DNA from: Polychytrium aggregatum
Taxonomy: Eukaryota > Chytridiomycota > Chytridiomycetes > Polychytriales
Reading direction: 5' to 3'
DNA length: 64,000 bases
NCBI RefSeq assembly: GCF_025602895.1
Contig: NW_026516229.1
Coordinates: 496,001 to 560,000, forward strand
Shown: one piece after another, positions 11,778 through 24,370 of the stretch
Layout of the letters: every line of letters begins with the position of its first letter
Numbering within the stretch: the stretch's first letter is position 1
Made by a program: the position numbers and the translations under genes
The notes under the pieces: model-generated
Told to the model about the DNA's origin: nothing
The model's input: the letters and a program-made list of their open reading frames with translations, nothing else
The model's database searches: none

Positions 11778-14700
11778 TCAGCCTTGGTCAGCTTCCCCGC
11801 TCGCTCTTGTCCCCGATGCCGCCACAGTAGAAGCTCCCTCGGCTGTCCCAGCAGACTCTTTGATCTTCTTGGCCACCCATAGATCATACTCGAGCTGCAC
11901 CTTGGCGGCTCGAATCTGGGTGTCATCCATGATTGACTGCGCGGAGACATTGGCGTCGTCTTTCTGCAGGGGGCGAGGCTTGCGGGGATTGATCTTTGAT
12001 TTGTTCTTGGAAGCTGCCGTAGATTCAGCACCCTTGGCTTGCGCGATTGCCCTATTGTCACTCTGCTCCTTTGGAATCTTTGGCTTTCCTTGCTCGACCG
12101 ATTTGTCTGGCTCGATATTTCGAATGGACTCAGCTACATCATCACCAGGCTCGGCGCTGTTTTTGGGGCACGGCTCAGGCACGGACAGATCCAGTTTCGA
12201 ATCAACCAGCGGACCGACGTCGGGGTGGGCAGCGGCTATGGCTGCCGAGACGCTCTTGTCTTCATGCTTTGGTGGATTACTTGGCTTTTGAGTGCCATTT
12301 CGCATAACTGTACCCTCGCTTGCTTTGCGTCGTTGTATCAGGCTCGTCCGCGATCCTCTTGTCTGATGAGATGGAGATACTTTGGACTGTCGGGGCGAAT
12401 CCTTAGGGAGCTGACCAAACGATCTTTGGCGTTTTGATGGTCTGGCAGCCGTCTTCCCAGCCGATCTTGGCTTGTCTGGCCGGAAATCAGGATCGGTTTC
12501 TGTCGACTTGGTCATCAGAATAGCTGGTTCATCTCCCTTGGACCCCGGCTTCGATGCCCGCTGGTCTTTGGATGTGGCCGCGAGGCTTTGGTCTGGGAGC
12601 ACGGGCGGACGGCTCGCGGGCTGGAAGCTCTCTAAACCCGCCTGACTTTGAGACTGTACGAGTGAGTTCTTGTGTGCTAGTGAAACCGGGATCAGCGAAG
12701 TGGTCGACCCCGATAGCCGCAGAATCTTGGATGATGAGTGGCTGAGCGGAAGCGGGCCTGGCAGATGGCTTGTTGATGTGGATTTGGAAAGGCTCACTCT
12801 GGACGAGCTCTTGCCTATCAGGAGGGGGATTTCGGATGGTCTACGGCTGGCGAGCAAGACACTGCAACGCAGAACATTGTGAACGGGGAGCTCCTGGCCA
12901 AGCCGAGCCAGCGCCGGATGCACTTGATGTGACTGCAGCGGGGCAGACCGCCTACCTTGCATCTTGCATGCCTGCCACAGCATCAAGCTTCCCGAATGCA
13001 TCGGTGTCAGCCGGCTCGGAGCTTGAGGGGAGACAATGGGTACTGAATTACAATCGCGGAGACCAGTCCCAGCAGGCAGTATCAAACGCCCAACAAGAGA
13101 CCCAGGCGTCAAGGTCGACCCAAAGCCTCGCTTCCAGATGGCAAGCAGATCAGCAACCAAATGCCGACTCTCGCCTTGGCGCACTGCATGGCACCCGCCG
13201 ACACGGATCAAAGTACCGACTCACCATCGCGACTGAGACAGCGATAAACTCGACAGCGATGAAGCACCAGCTGGTTGTTGAGTATTCCCCCCATCGTAGT
13301 TCTTCAGAGGCTCGTTTTCAATAGCGGCAAGGCTGTGTTCGGACATGTTCTCCAAAGACACCCATCCGTTCTGTGCCGCAGCTTCGAGCGATTTCTTGGC
13401 CGTAGGTTTGCCCTTGAAGCGATCAAAAGGTGCGCCCAGAGCCAGATGCTGAAACTGGAGCCGTGAGTCCTCCAGCTCCCGCAGCAGTTTCTTGCGCTCT
13501 CGGTTCTCTTTCTCGAGCTGGCCCATGGATTGCTCTAGCTGATACGCCAGCTGTCTTTTCTCCTCCTCGATATCCCGGACTTTGTTTTTCCACAGCAGCG
13601 CATCATTGACCTTGAGCCCAAATTTGGCGTCATCGTTTGCGACCTGCTTCGTCAACGACAACGAATCTGGATGAATTTAGCGAAGCATCGTCAGTAACAC
13701 TGGCACTCTGCATCGGGGAGGCCGAGTATGGGCATGTTTGATGAGAAAGACCGAGAGCCCATGTGTACGGCCAAAGCAAGGACGAAAGCAACGACGCTGT
13801 GATTGTGGAGCAGCAGCACAAGCGTCTGATGCAATCCAGACTGTCAGGATCACCGACGTTCTTGCTCGAGCTTCTTGATCTTGGAGATAAGCTCGGAGTT
13901 CTGGTCGTGCAGAAGCTTGTACTTTTCCCGCTCGAGTTCGAGTTTTTTGTTGAACTGGTATCGCAAATGCAGATTGGCCTATAACAGAGACGGTTCGGAA
14001 ACGATGGAGAGCAGCGATAGAGCACACGGATGAACATGTGGTGAATCCGTCGTCCGAGTTCGTGTGCGAACTCTGCAACCTGCTCGATCGGCTATTCGTT
14101 GCCTCACTCTACATCCCATCGAGCCGCAACTACAGCATCCGAGTTGCTGTAATACCAGCACTGGTTTACCTCGAGGCTTGTTGGCACTGTGTTGGTGGCT
14201 TTTGGAATGGCTTTGGACCGCTCAATCTCCCTCTCGATGCGCTTCTGGAGTTGGGCAACAAGGTTCTTGAGCCCCTTGTTCTCTGTTTCGAGCTTCTCGA
14301 TCTCCTGCCGATGGCCTGCGACTTGTCGAGTCAGGCTCTCGACTTGCTGCTCTTCAGCACGCTTGGAGTTTGCGTCGAGGTCATCCTCCTCGACCGAAAG
14401 CCGCTTGAGTCGATCGATGCGCTCCCGGAGGAGTATGTTCTCGTTCTCAATGGCTTCCAGCGTCGGCGTCGATGGTGCTTCTGGAGAATCCGGCTCGGTG
14501 CCCATTGCTGTACCGCTAGTGGGCGGCACATTGCCCACGAGGCCACTGCCCTCGCTCCGATTCGATGTATGTGGCCCGGTCGCATTTGATATAGGTGACT
14601 CGCGCCCGGAGGCTTTCGATGATGGTCGCTGCGAAAGGGACAGAGACTGGTTGTCGGGGGAGTTGCCTGCTCGAGCTGGGTCGGGCCCTGGTTTGCTCGA

Positions 14701-15446
14701 CTGCATTGTGCCGCCCAACATCAACGGTGGTATCTGCTGCCCAACATCCCCTGTTCTTGCTGTTGTGGACTGCATCGTCAGCTGCGACTGATGCTGGTCG
14801 CTCGCATGATTTGCCCGTTCGCCACGACGACCGTCGAGCCTTTCGAGCTGCTGCGACGGAGGAGGGCCACCGATGCCCAATACTCGAAACGGCGGTCGTG
14901 CTGCGGCCTTAGCCTGGAGATAGCAAGGAGGTGGGTTGGCATCGAATACACTGGTCCTCATGCTGTGCTGACAACTTACACGGTTTGAAAGTTGCTCATG
15001 ATTCCTTGTGGCTTCTGCCGATCCAGAATGACAATCGTGAGCCCACAAACGGAAACGGCCATCGGAAAACGAATACTGCATGGGCTATCGGGCGGTGCTG
15101 CTGTGCTTGCCCATGCAAGGATGTGAGAGTGATCGCTCGGCGAGAATGCATTGGACATTGACAGGCCCCCAAGAGAGTGGGTTTATGGTCAAACTGTCTT
15201 ACCCCGTCCATCTGCCGCCGTCGGCTGAGCATTCGCATTGGCGGTGCTGTCCAGTACCAAGTCGCCGGCGTGGATATTGCATCGAGCGGCCTCGCTGTCT
15301 CCGGGAGGCCGAGTTGATGGTCCTGTTGTCGAGCATCGCTTATGCGAGCCTGAATCTGGCGCTATTGGCTCGGTCAGCACGGTGTGAGAATCGTGCCCGA
15401 TGGTGGTGCTGGGCCGCTTGGCGAGTCCGCTGAGGTTGGAAGACAT
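11778..15446 (-). CDS. Coiled-coil protein with disordered basic C-terminal half, function unknown
   Basis: Six exons join in phase to 895 residues: 15203-15446, 14170-14900, 13858-13978, 13225-13666, 12956-13021 and 11778-12861. The N-terminal 230 residues are Ser/Gln/Pro-rich. Two heptad blocks follow: one around IENENILLRERIDRLKRL and VAGHRQEIEKLETEN, a second around LELEREKYKLLHDQN and IEEEKRQLAYQLEQSMGQLE. The C-terminal 360 residues are disordered and Ser/Lys/Arg-rich, ending with a short helical stretch (AAKVQLEYDLWVAKKIKE). I recognise no enzymatic domain. A cytoskeletal, centrosomal or trafficking scaffold would fit the architecture, but that is only inference. It shares a divergent promoter with the lebercilin-like gene, so co-expression is possible. 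Confidence 0.72.
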
Positions 15447-15932
15447 GGTAAAGTAGTGGCGGTCGAATTCTCTGGGAGGTTCGTATCAAAGCAGCATTGG
15501 GACGAGGCCAGCGGGGCCTTGGCGAGGGGAAGCACTCACCGTCCAGCGGCCGGGTCTTTGAGCTGCACAGGGCATTGTTTGATGCGCCGGTGACCCTGAT
15601 TGGAGGTGTCGGGGTCTGTGTCAACCTCCAAGGACTCTACAGGCGAGCTGGCTTCTGCCACAAGGAGGCCGCATCTCACCGAGACAGTATTGACGAGCTT
15701 GCTCACTGGTCGCAGCTCTTCCTCAAGCATGATATCTGGACGACACTTTGTTCACCTTTGGAAGGTCCGTCGAAGCGGCAGGTTGCCACTCTCAAGCCGG
15801 CGGCTTTGAATACTATGCCCGGTCTGGCCAGCCAATCTGGGCCACGTTCGGGCTGGGAGAAATCTGGGCCATGCAGCCCCGGGCCACGAATATCGAGGAC
15901 ATCCGTTCGCCGGACAGGGAAGTGATTGATGC
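15447..15932. other. Divergent promoter region
   Basis: This stretch lies between the coiled-coil gene (minus, start 15446) and the lebercilin-like gene (plus, start 15933 or 16092). No RNA gene, repeat or recognisable motif stands out. Short open frames here have no coding character. Confidence 0.45.
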
Positions 15933-18900
15933 ATGGGGAGATTCCGCTCGGCCCTCTCCCCCCTCCTCGCCAGTGGTCCTCATCGTCGGTCGCTGTTTTG
16001 CGCTTCCCGCTGGGCAAAAGTCCAGCACGCAAAGCGAGCACTCAATTCGGTTGGCAGCACCAGCAAGCGCCTCTCTCGGGTCCCGGCCTTCATGGAATCG
16101 CTCTCATTCAGCCTCTACGGCTCCTTTCGAAGCTCCGAGTTTGGATCGGCCGCGCAAAGCCCGCTCGGCTTCGCCTGCTCTGACCGCGGCTACGACATCG
16201 AGGCGAGCAAGCGAGCCACCCCAGGCCTGCCCATCCGGGTCGACAACTCTTACAAAAACTCGCCGTCTTCGTCACGAAAAATCAACAACATGGCGATGCT
16301 GTCCTCCATCGTCGACCGCGCCGGCGAGTGTATCTACGAAGCAGATGGCGGCCGCGTCTCAGTCGCCCCCAAGCACGACGACGGACGAGACATTGATTTG
16401 GGCCACCCAGGCACCCAGGACTGTCTGGTCTCGCCCGATATTCCTCCACGAGTGCTGCCGAGTCTCCTTCGACCTCCGCCCGGTCATGAGCGCCGCACCA
16501 ACACGGGGCCATCGAAGCATCCAGGAGGGCCGAATGCTCTGTCTGGGAAGCGAGTCTCTCGTGAGAATAGTGAGTCCAGACCGCCGTTGTTCCCCTTGGA
16601 CACTCCGCCATGGCCGGATCTGGCACTGGGGGAGGAGAAATCGCTGGCTCCTCCACCAAGCTTTCAGAAACGGCTTCATTCCCTCTAATTCACTTTTCTG
16701 CTCGCGTCCCGCACCTGTGACCTTGAAGAGAAACCTGCCAGAGGAAGCGGCAGCCACGGTCAAGGCCCAAAGAAAACACACAACCCGCCCAAGAAGCGCA
16801 AGCAGGCAACAACGTCGACGGTCGGCATCATCGCCAACATTGACGAGATTCAGCGTCTCAACAATCTCGTCGACTTTTTCCGCGACCGGCTGCAGAAACT
16901 CGAGGACGAAAGCAAGACAATGAAGATTGTGAGTGGCCAGAGTCTCCTCCTCATGACCTCGATGACTCCACATTGTTGTACCCTGTTGCGGCATCTATGC
17001 TGGCCATTTGAGACACTGATACAGCCCATCGCTTTCTTTCGACTGCAGATCAACCAGCGTCAAAACCAAGCCATCAAAAAGATGGACCGTGATCAAGCTG
17101 GCTTGCCCTCGGTGCTCAGCGGGCTCCATGACGAGCTGCGGGTGCTCAAGGTGGGTCTGGCTGCAGATGTCGAGACACCGAGCTTGCGCTTCGCTGTGGT
17201 GGCGGTCAATGAGCAGCATGTGGCATCTCATGCTTCCCATACACACCATGTGGTCAATGTACTGTACGTGCCGTCAGGTGGAGCGCAAGATCCACATTGA
17301 AAAGCTGATTGCGGCAGACAAGCGGTCGCAGACACAGACTGAGGAGAGTGTTCGCCTGCAAGAAATCGTTGCTAAGCTCAAGGAGCTGCTCAAGGCACGC
17401 AATCTCGAAGGCGTCGACAAACTACAGGAGCACATCAAACGACTCCGAGATGAACTCGAGGCTCGTGACAACAAAGTCGAGGTGAGCTGCTCCTTCGCAG
17501 TATTAGAGAGCCACGTCTGTGTCCAAGGCCAGTTGACACTGTTACCTCGGCTCCGAATTGATTTGCGATACAACACCGCTGCGTGATGGCGTTGAGTTCA
17601 GACTGGATAGTAACTGACACATTATCTGGTGCAATCCACGGATGCACGAACCCGTTACTAAACTGCCAGGAGCTGACGCGCAAGGTTGCCAGCTCCGAGC
17701 ACCTTCGAAACATGGAACTGCGCGAAATCCGATCGAAATACAGCAAGCTCGCGAAAGAGTGCGAGCGACTCAGAGAAGAGAGCGGAAAACTCGCGGCGCA
17801 AGTGCAGGTGAGCGACTGCATTCGGTTGCATTTGACTGCATTCGGTGGCATTTGGCTGCATTCGGTTGCATTTGACTGCATTCGAGGCATCGGCGATCGA
17901 TAAAGCAGCCCAACACACCAGGGTGGCGAGACAAGCGCGAGCGGGCAAGGGCTGTTTGTGGTGTTGCTTTCCAAACATGCAATCTGCGAGGTGGGGGCAG
18001 CTTCGACCGGTAGTGGTGGTGGCTCATGAGACTCGGTCGTCTGTGTCTGACCACCGTTTCGGTCTATCCAGGAGAAGGATAGAAAGATTGCGGCAATGTC
18101 GATCTACAACAACATTCACCGACCGCGACAGCGCACCATGTCCATGTCCACCGACATGGTTTGCGAGCTTCCAACTGACGATGAGCCCAACCCAGGCAGT
18201 CTGCGCACACTCTCGGAGACGACGCCATATCCCGATCTACCCTTTCGCCTGGCCTACTCGCTGCCCGGATCGATCCGAGCGCCATCCAACCTGTCGCTTC
18301 AGTCGGGAATCTCTCTCTCAAACGATCTATTGACTTTGGAGCGCCTGAATGAACTGGGCTGGAGCCTCAGTCCGCCTCCAGCAAACTTTGATGAGGATGA
18401 CAGTCTGGAAGCAAAGACTGGCGCTGCCGCTGCGGAGGAACAGGTCGACGACAGCGCTGCTCAAGAGATACCGGCGTGTTTCCCGCATACAGACATCCCG
18501 CTCGACGGCATTCCAGAGGAACACTGCGACCGTGCCGACGAGGATGACGATCTTGGCTGCCATGGCAACGATACGCTCGGAGGATTGTCGGTGCCATCGG
18601 ATCCTGCCAAAACCCCGCTCAAGCTCAGCGGCGGTGATGAGGCAGTGTATGGCCATGACTTTCACAGCCCGTCTGCGTCGCCAGTAGCCAGCGGATCTGC
18701 CAAGGGCTCTGGTGATAGTCCCGCCGATGACTCTCAGCATGCTCTAGCAATGGACAGTGCCGGCACAGGCCAAGCACAGGAACAGGAGCACACCGAAACA
18801 CCTGCGCTGCAACACCCACCATCGACGCCTGCACCTGCGAGCACGAGACGGTTCAAGCCCAATTTGTTTTCCAAAATGCGCAAAGAGCCTGCGAAAAGCG

Positions 18901-19697
18901 CTGTCTCACAGGAGGCAAATCCCAGCATCGATACGCACGACACCAATGCCAGCACACACAGCGTCGTCGATCACGAGCCGAAGAACGATGTGCATGAAGC
19001 CGATGCCGACAACTCCAGTCACAGCATGCAAAGTGCGAATGCAAGCGACGAGAGTACCAGTCGTGGGCCAACCGAGGACGAAACGAATACTCCCAAGATC
19101 CTTGAGCGACTACCACCTGCCCATGAGCCATTCAGGGACGAGGATGGGTCCGCAAATGACCACTCGGTCCAACTAACCGAATCCGAGGCAGAAGGGGCGA
19201 TGCATGCCGATACCGACAAGATGCCTCCCCGCTTCGACGAGAAACTCCCTGACGAAAGCGATATCGAAGCCAACAGCCAGCGTCCCAAACAGCCGGCCAA
19301 GCTGGGAAGACTATCGAATGCCTCGATCTGGCTGCACTCCTCCACACCCGACGCTCTGCCAGCCAAGAGCAACACAAAGCCCCCAACTCCACTGGAAAGC
19401 AAGAGCAAGCCACACAAGCTCGACTTTTTACGAGAGGCGGTCCATGATGGTGCTGCCAAGGCTGCTGAACGAGATGCCCAGCCATACATCCCAAGCGCCA
19501 TGGACGGCACACCGCGCAGGAGCCGCAAGGCCGAAAAAACACCGCCGAGCCAGGAACAGAGTACTGTCCGGGACGGAAAGCCCCGCGATGGAGATCCTCG
19601 CCGACACAAGGGCACTGAGAAGCCCGGCTGGCTCGGCGGCGTTCCGACCCTGAGCAAGCTGAGCCTTCATGGTGGCAAACCACAGAAGCATGCATGA
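15933..19697 (+). CDS. Lebercilin (LCA5)-like ciliary coiled-coil protein
   Basis: Six exons (15933-16569, 16744-16928, 17049-17150, 17278-17481, 17670-17807, 18072-19697) join in phase to 963 residues. A continuous coiled coil of about 200 residues starts at IDEIQRLNNLVDFFRDRLQK. It continues through VERKIHIEKLIAADKRS, LQEHIKRLRDELEARDN and MELREIRSKYSKLAKECERL, and ends in EKDRKIAAMSIYNNIHRPR. This closing block (E-K-[ED]-R-[KE] then [SN]IY.N followed by basic residues) is the hallmark of the lebercilin domain, which in animals binds intraflagellar-transport particles at the axoneme. The C-terminal 500 residues are acidic, Ser/Asp/His-rich and disordered. The 5' end is uncertain: 15933 is the first in-frame ATG, but 16092 (MESLSFSLYGSF) may be the true start. 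Its 3' end converges on NAA40 with an 82-bp gap. Confidence 0.75.
17814..17884 (+). repeat. 20-bp tandem repeat inside intron 5 of the lebercilin-like gene
   Basis: Three adjacent 20-bp units (17821-17840, 17841-17860, 17861-17880) of the form ttcggttgcatttgactgca, with one or two substitutions each, plus partial flanking units. The repeat is intronic, between a good GTGAGC donor and the acceptor before 18072. Confidence 0.85.
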
Positions 19698-19779
19698 TTG
19701 CAGCCCGATCAGCAGGGGGAAGGTTGTGGTGCCTGCCACAAGACACTTTCGAGAGAGAGAGATGCAAAGCAGGGGTTGT

Positions 19780-21092
19780 TCATTGTTCAGATGCAGAAGA
19801 AGAACAGAGACGCTTGCACATGATCTCATAGGAAGCATCGTCGGGGCTGATGCCGTCCCTTTCGTATCTGAACCGAGGCGAAACGAACGGGCAAGTGAGA
19901 GAGTGGATCGATGTGGACCCGACTGCGTTCATGCCGAGGCGGGCTCATTCTCGCTGCTGATGGAGGCGCTCCACGCCGGATACGATGATCGGCCTACCCC
20001 AGATGAGCATAGAACCGAGTTGCCCGGTCGTTGCTCTTGAACGTCGTCAGCATGGCCTTGCGCATTCCGGTGTCCCGTCCGATGTGCTCCATGGCGTCCA
20101 GTAGCTGGCGGCCGATGCCCTTGCCCTGCTGGGACTCTGCGATCTGCAATTCGTAGCTGTGTCCAGGCGTCCAACCAAGGCAAAGGGTTGTTGTGAGGAG
20201 TTGCTGCGACAGTTCATGATCGCCTGGCCGCCGGCATTCGATTCGTATCCTCATGATCGGCTGGCCGCCAGATTCAGTCCCCTCACTCGCCAACCTGCGC
20301 TATGCTCCTGTCGCCACGACACAGGGCAATATCTCACCAGTAGATGGCCGCCTGCTGAGGCAGATACGGACCGCCATCGGTGCAGTCCTCCATCACGAAT
20401 TGGAAGTGGACAAATCCGAGCGGGGTCTGGGAGGTGCGATCGAGGGCAAAGAGGTACCGGGACGACTTGCTGGACATCTCGGCCCGCTTGCCCTCATCCG
20501 ACCAGCTCATGGGACCATCGCGATCGTAGCTGGAGCAGGGGGGTTGGGACGGGATTGGTCCAGTAGAGACCGCACGGATGTCGTTAGCCTGGCGAGCCGG
20601 GCGAGCCATGAGAGTACAGCTGCGGATGGACGAATCTTGGGATGCCCGGCATGTGAAGGACCGATGCTGCATGAGAGACAGAGCGGCGCCGGCAAAACGT
20701 ACAAATCCTTGACGTTGATCGAGACAAGGTCAAACGCCCAGTCCTGGAGACTGGCGGGGAGAGTTGTGATCGAATAGAAGCAGAACTGGACGGAAGCGCT
20801 GCTCGCAGGCAAGATGTCGACAAAGTCGCTCCGCTGCAACAGGACAGGATGCATGAGACAGATCATCAAAGGGTCGCGCAATGGATAGACCGTCATCGGC
20901 AGAGGGAAGCCGTCGACAACGATGCGAGGTGCTTGGTCGTCGGGAAGCCACCGATTGGCTTACTCGGTTGGCCGCTCGGATGCGATCCCTCTCTGCAGCC
21001 AGAGCAGCAGCGATCTTGGCCCGCCTCGAGGTGGTCTTGAAGACAGCGCGCCGCCTGGATGAGGGTTGCTTTGCGATCTTGCCGGACGGCAT
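19780..21092 (-). CDS. NAA40: NAA40/NatD-type N-alpha-acetyltransferase (histone H2A/H4 N-terminal)
   Basis: Five exons (20964-21092, 20703-20833, 20338-20529, 19998-20156, 19780-19867) join in phase to 232 residues, the size of eukaryotic NAA40. The family signature is complete: a basic N-terminus ending ERDRIRAANR; LQDWAFDLVSINVKDF; MSWSDEGKRAEM followed by SSRYLFALD; GFVHFQFVMED; AIYCYELQI, the beta4 strand before the acetyl-CoA loop; QQGKGIGRQLL (the Q/R-x-x-G-x-G/A loop); MRKAMLTTFKSND; FYAHLGYERDGISP; and YEIMCKRL. NatD acetylates the N-terminal Ser of histones H4 and H2A. A short insertion (CTDGGPYLPQQ) precedes the beta4 strand. The last exon was found by continuing past an apparent stop at 19994, which lies inside an intron. 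Confidence 0.88.
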
Positions 21093-21519
21093 GGTGGGGG
21101 CGAGGGCAAAGGCAGTGGCGAGTGTTCCGAATGGATGGTGTGGTTGATACGGGCATGGGCTGGTGACGGATTGGCCGTCGCCGCCCTGAAGACGACCCCG
21201 CCCTGCCGGGGCATTGCGACAATCGACCGATCACGGACATTGTCACTGAAGCCGCCCAACGGAGCGCAAAAGCGAGATCGACAGAACCCGAGAAGCCGCA
21301 GCGTTGCATTCGGCGAACGAGCGACATCGCTCGAGGAAAGAGCGGGAACAGGGCCTGCCCCTCCATTCCAGTTGCAGCCGGACTCTCAAGCACATCGGTT
21401 TGGCTTCTGCAGGTCCGTCGATTGCTCCCAAGGCCAAAATCCAACCGTCCGTTCGAGACGTCGCCCTCGCCTCTCTTACCCCCCCCCACTCGAAGCTACG
21501 AGCCCCGCTATTGCCCACG
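21093..21519. other. Divergent promoter between NAA40 and WASP-A
   Basis: A 427-bp gap between head-to-head genes. It contains a run of ten C around 21480-21487 just upstream of the WASP-A start. No other feature is recognised. Confidence 0.45.
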
Positions 21520-24370
21520 ATGTCGCTCTCGCAGGCAGAGGAAGCCGCCATCGGCCGAGCCGTCGATTCCAGGGAGTCGGTTCTCACCCAGGCCGCCGCA
21601 CGCGTCTATCTGGCCAAAGGCAACCCGGGGCAGTGGCGATACGAGATAACCGGGGCAGCAATACTGGTCCGTGGAGAGAACGGATCCCGCAGCATCAAAG
21701 TGATGTCGGTCGAGGTGGGCATGAGAATTACCGATGCAAAGACAAGCGCGAGATGCACGAGTAACGCTGGGGGAGGAAGGACCGACAGAGATGAGCACGG
21801 ATGGATGGGGTTGAGAAGTGCAAGCAGCACAGTGCTCAGGCACGAGCAAAGGGAATTGCACAATCAGAGCGATGCTCGGCAGTCAGTGAGAGTTGTGATG
21901 GACCAAGCGCCAGCAGGAAGCGCTCGGGCCAGTCGTATTCGTGGATGTAGCAAATGCTGCTCCGAGTCACTTGTCCCGAACCAACCAACCCACGCTGCAT
22001 TCTCGTGCTTCTGGCAGAGCCAACAGATCCAGTGGCAAACGCCTCTTCAAGACGACGCCGAGTATCTCGAGGATCGCCCGTATTTCCACAGCTTTCCCAG
22101 CGACAAGCACCAGTGCATGGTTGGTCTCTCGTTTGCAAACGAATCCGAGGCCAAGACGTTCCTCAAGCAGGTGCAGCTCAAGGATTACGAGGACAAGCCG
22201 TCCCAGCCCGTCGCAAGGGCCCCTTCAACGACAGGCAGAGCACCCCCGCCTGCAGTACCATCGAATCCGCCGCCTGTGGAAATCTCTCGGCTTGGAGCGC
22301 CGGCTCTGACCCCACAGCGGCTGTCTACGACCAACGCTGGTGCTTCGAGGAACGATGGCTACCTCGCGCCGACGGGTGAGCAACAGAAAGGGCTGCCATT
22401 GAAAGGTGTTTGGGCAGAGGAGACGGTTAAGCGATGCGAACTCCTCTTGTAGCGTCCGATATCAATCGCGGCTCATGCTTTTGGATGTTGGTTCCTCCTC
22501 AGGACAAGCTCCCATCAGCAAGAGTATGAGCACCCCTAATCGAAGCGATAGCAGCCAAAGCCTCAGCAAGCAGGCCAAGGACAGCGGCGGCGGTGGATTC
22601 TTTTCAATGGGCAAGAAGAACGACAGCAAAGGCGGCAAGAACAAGTCCCAAAAGGTCACCAAAGAAATGATTAGCGGCCCAAGTAACTTTGAGTATGTGC
22701 AGACCAGTCGGAGGGTGTGGACGATGGCGCGATATGGCATCTGCATCCAAGATTGGAACCTCGACGAGGTCTGCAGCTCAACAATGTATCCATCGACACT
22801 TTGGCTGATCTGGCCGTCTCTTCAGGCATATTTCCCATGTTGGATTCGACAAGCAAAAGGGGTTCACGGTGAGTATCACCCTTTGCAGGCGTTCAGAGGT
22901 TCGGGTGTCGAAGCGGCCATAGCCATTCGTCCTGGTGGATTGGCGGCTTCAGGGCAGTCGTTTGCTTGGGCGTCTTGAGGGCGATTTGGATGATCGCCCG
23001 GACTTGCCTGTCGGTCCCGTTGGAACTCAATCCGGCCATCTCTGTTTGCGACCTTGCCCGGCACAGACACAAAACATTCCTCAGGAATGGAAGCTTGTGT
23101 TTGAAAAGGCGGGCATCACCGAGCAGCAGTACAGGGAAGACAAAAAAATCAGGAAAGCAGTCAACAAGTTCATGAAGGAGCACGGCGACGAAATTGCACT
23201 CCAGAGCCAGACTGCGACAGCACCTCCTCCGCCAACCCGAGCCGCGCCAGGTGTGTCTTCGTCTTGGGGACGGGTGTCGGTTTGCAGTGGCAATAGCGGC
23301 GCAGTATCGTTCGTGTCGACGAGAAGAACGTCGCTTGCGCTCGAAATGTGTCGATAGTTTGGTGGGCCGATATGACTGGGAGTGATCCGCCTGCCCACAC
23401 CTTACTGCTGCGCTGCAGTCAGCCATGTCGAGTTATGCCAAACCCCTTCCGGGTGAAGCCGCTGTTTGCCACCCACACCTTTCGTTTGAAAGGGAGCTTC
23501 TTGAACTCGGTTTGCTGATGTAAATTTGGCTGTTGCTTTCTGGGGATGCGTTTCTCGCAGCACCTCCTGTGGCTGCAGCCTCGCCTGCACCTCAGCGACC
23601 CGCTCCGCCAGTGCCTGCTCCTCGGCGAGGAGCACCTCCTCCTCCGCCTTCGAGAGGGACGGCTCAGTCGTCGAACGCTTCCCCGGCTGCCGGCCCGCCT
23701 CCAGTTCCAGCAAGCCGAGCCCCACCTCCTATTCCGGCGCGGGAGGCTGCAGGACCACCACCGATTCCCGGGCGCTCCCAGCCAGCACCGCCGGCACCGC
23801 CAGCACCAGTCTCCGCCCCACCCCCGGCCCCAGCACTCCCTCCGCGAGGATCATCCGGGCCACCACCGCCTCCCCCACTGCCAGCGGCAGGAGGCCCTCC
23901 TCCTCCGCCTCCTCCCCCTGGACCACCACTTCGAGCACCCGACAGCGACGAACGAAGCGGATCCGCATCAACGCCTGTGCTGCGGACTGCCAGGAGCGAG
24001 TCTACGCCAGACTCGCGCAACCAGTTGTTGGATGCCATCCAGCAAGGAACCAAGCTACGGTCAGTGCATGACCGCCAGGTCTCGGCACCAGCCCCGGAAC
24101 CTGCCAAGGACGTGGGTGATCTGGCAGCGATTCTGAAGGCCGCGCTGCAGAACCGAAACCAGGTTATGGCAGGTAGGTTCTATCGAAGCGGAAACGGGAG
24201 AAAGTGTGGCCTGGGCTATGGCGGATGGGATCGAGCCCGTTTATGAAAGCAGAGGGTGGATCCAGCACGATCTCGATGATATCGATGGCTCGCTAACGTG
24301 CCATTGCTCGGGCGATGCGACAGACTCCTCCGACGAAGACGAAGAAGACGAAGAAGAAGACTGGAGCTAG
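21520..24370 (+). CDS. WASP-family Arp2/3 activator, paralogue A
   Basis: Seven exons (21520-21714, 22018-22405, 22503-22692, 22826-22868, 23067-23250, 23561-24172, 24324-24370) join in phase to 552 residues with the full WASP layout. WH1/EVH1, residues 1-110: ARVYLAKGNPGQWRYEITGA, then the YFHSF...MVGLSFANESEAKTF block. A basic patch (GKKNDSKGGKNKSQK) precedes a CRIB/GTPase-binding motif (ISGPSNFE joined to HISHVGFDKQKGF), so Cdc42/Rac control is expected. A polyproline region follows (about 340-470), then one WH2 (NQLLDAIQQGTKLRSV, near 486), the central helix (LAAILKAALQNRN) and an acidic tail with the obligatory Trp (EEEDWS). It should nucleate branched actin at the cortex or in pseudopods. 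The acceptor of exon 2 could also be 9 bp downstream without changing frame. Confidence 0.92.
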
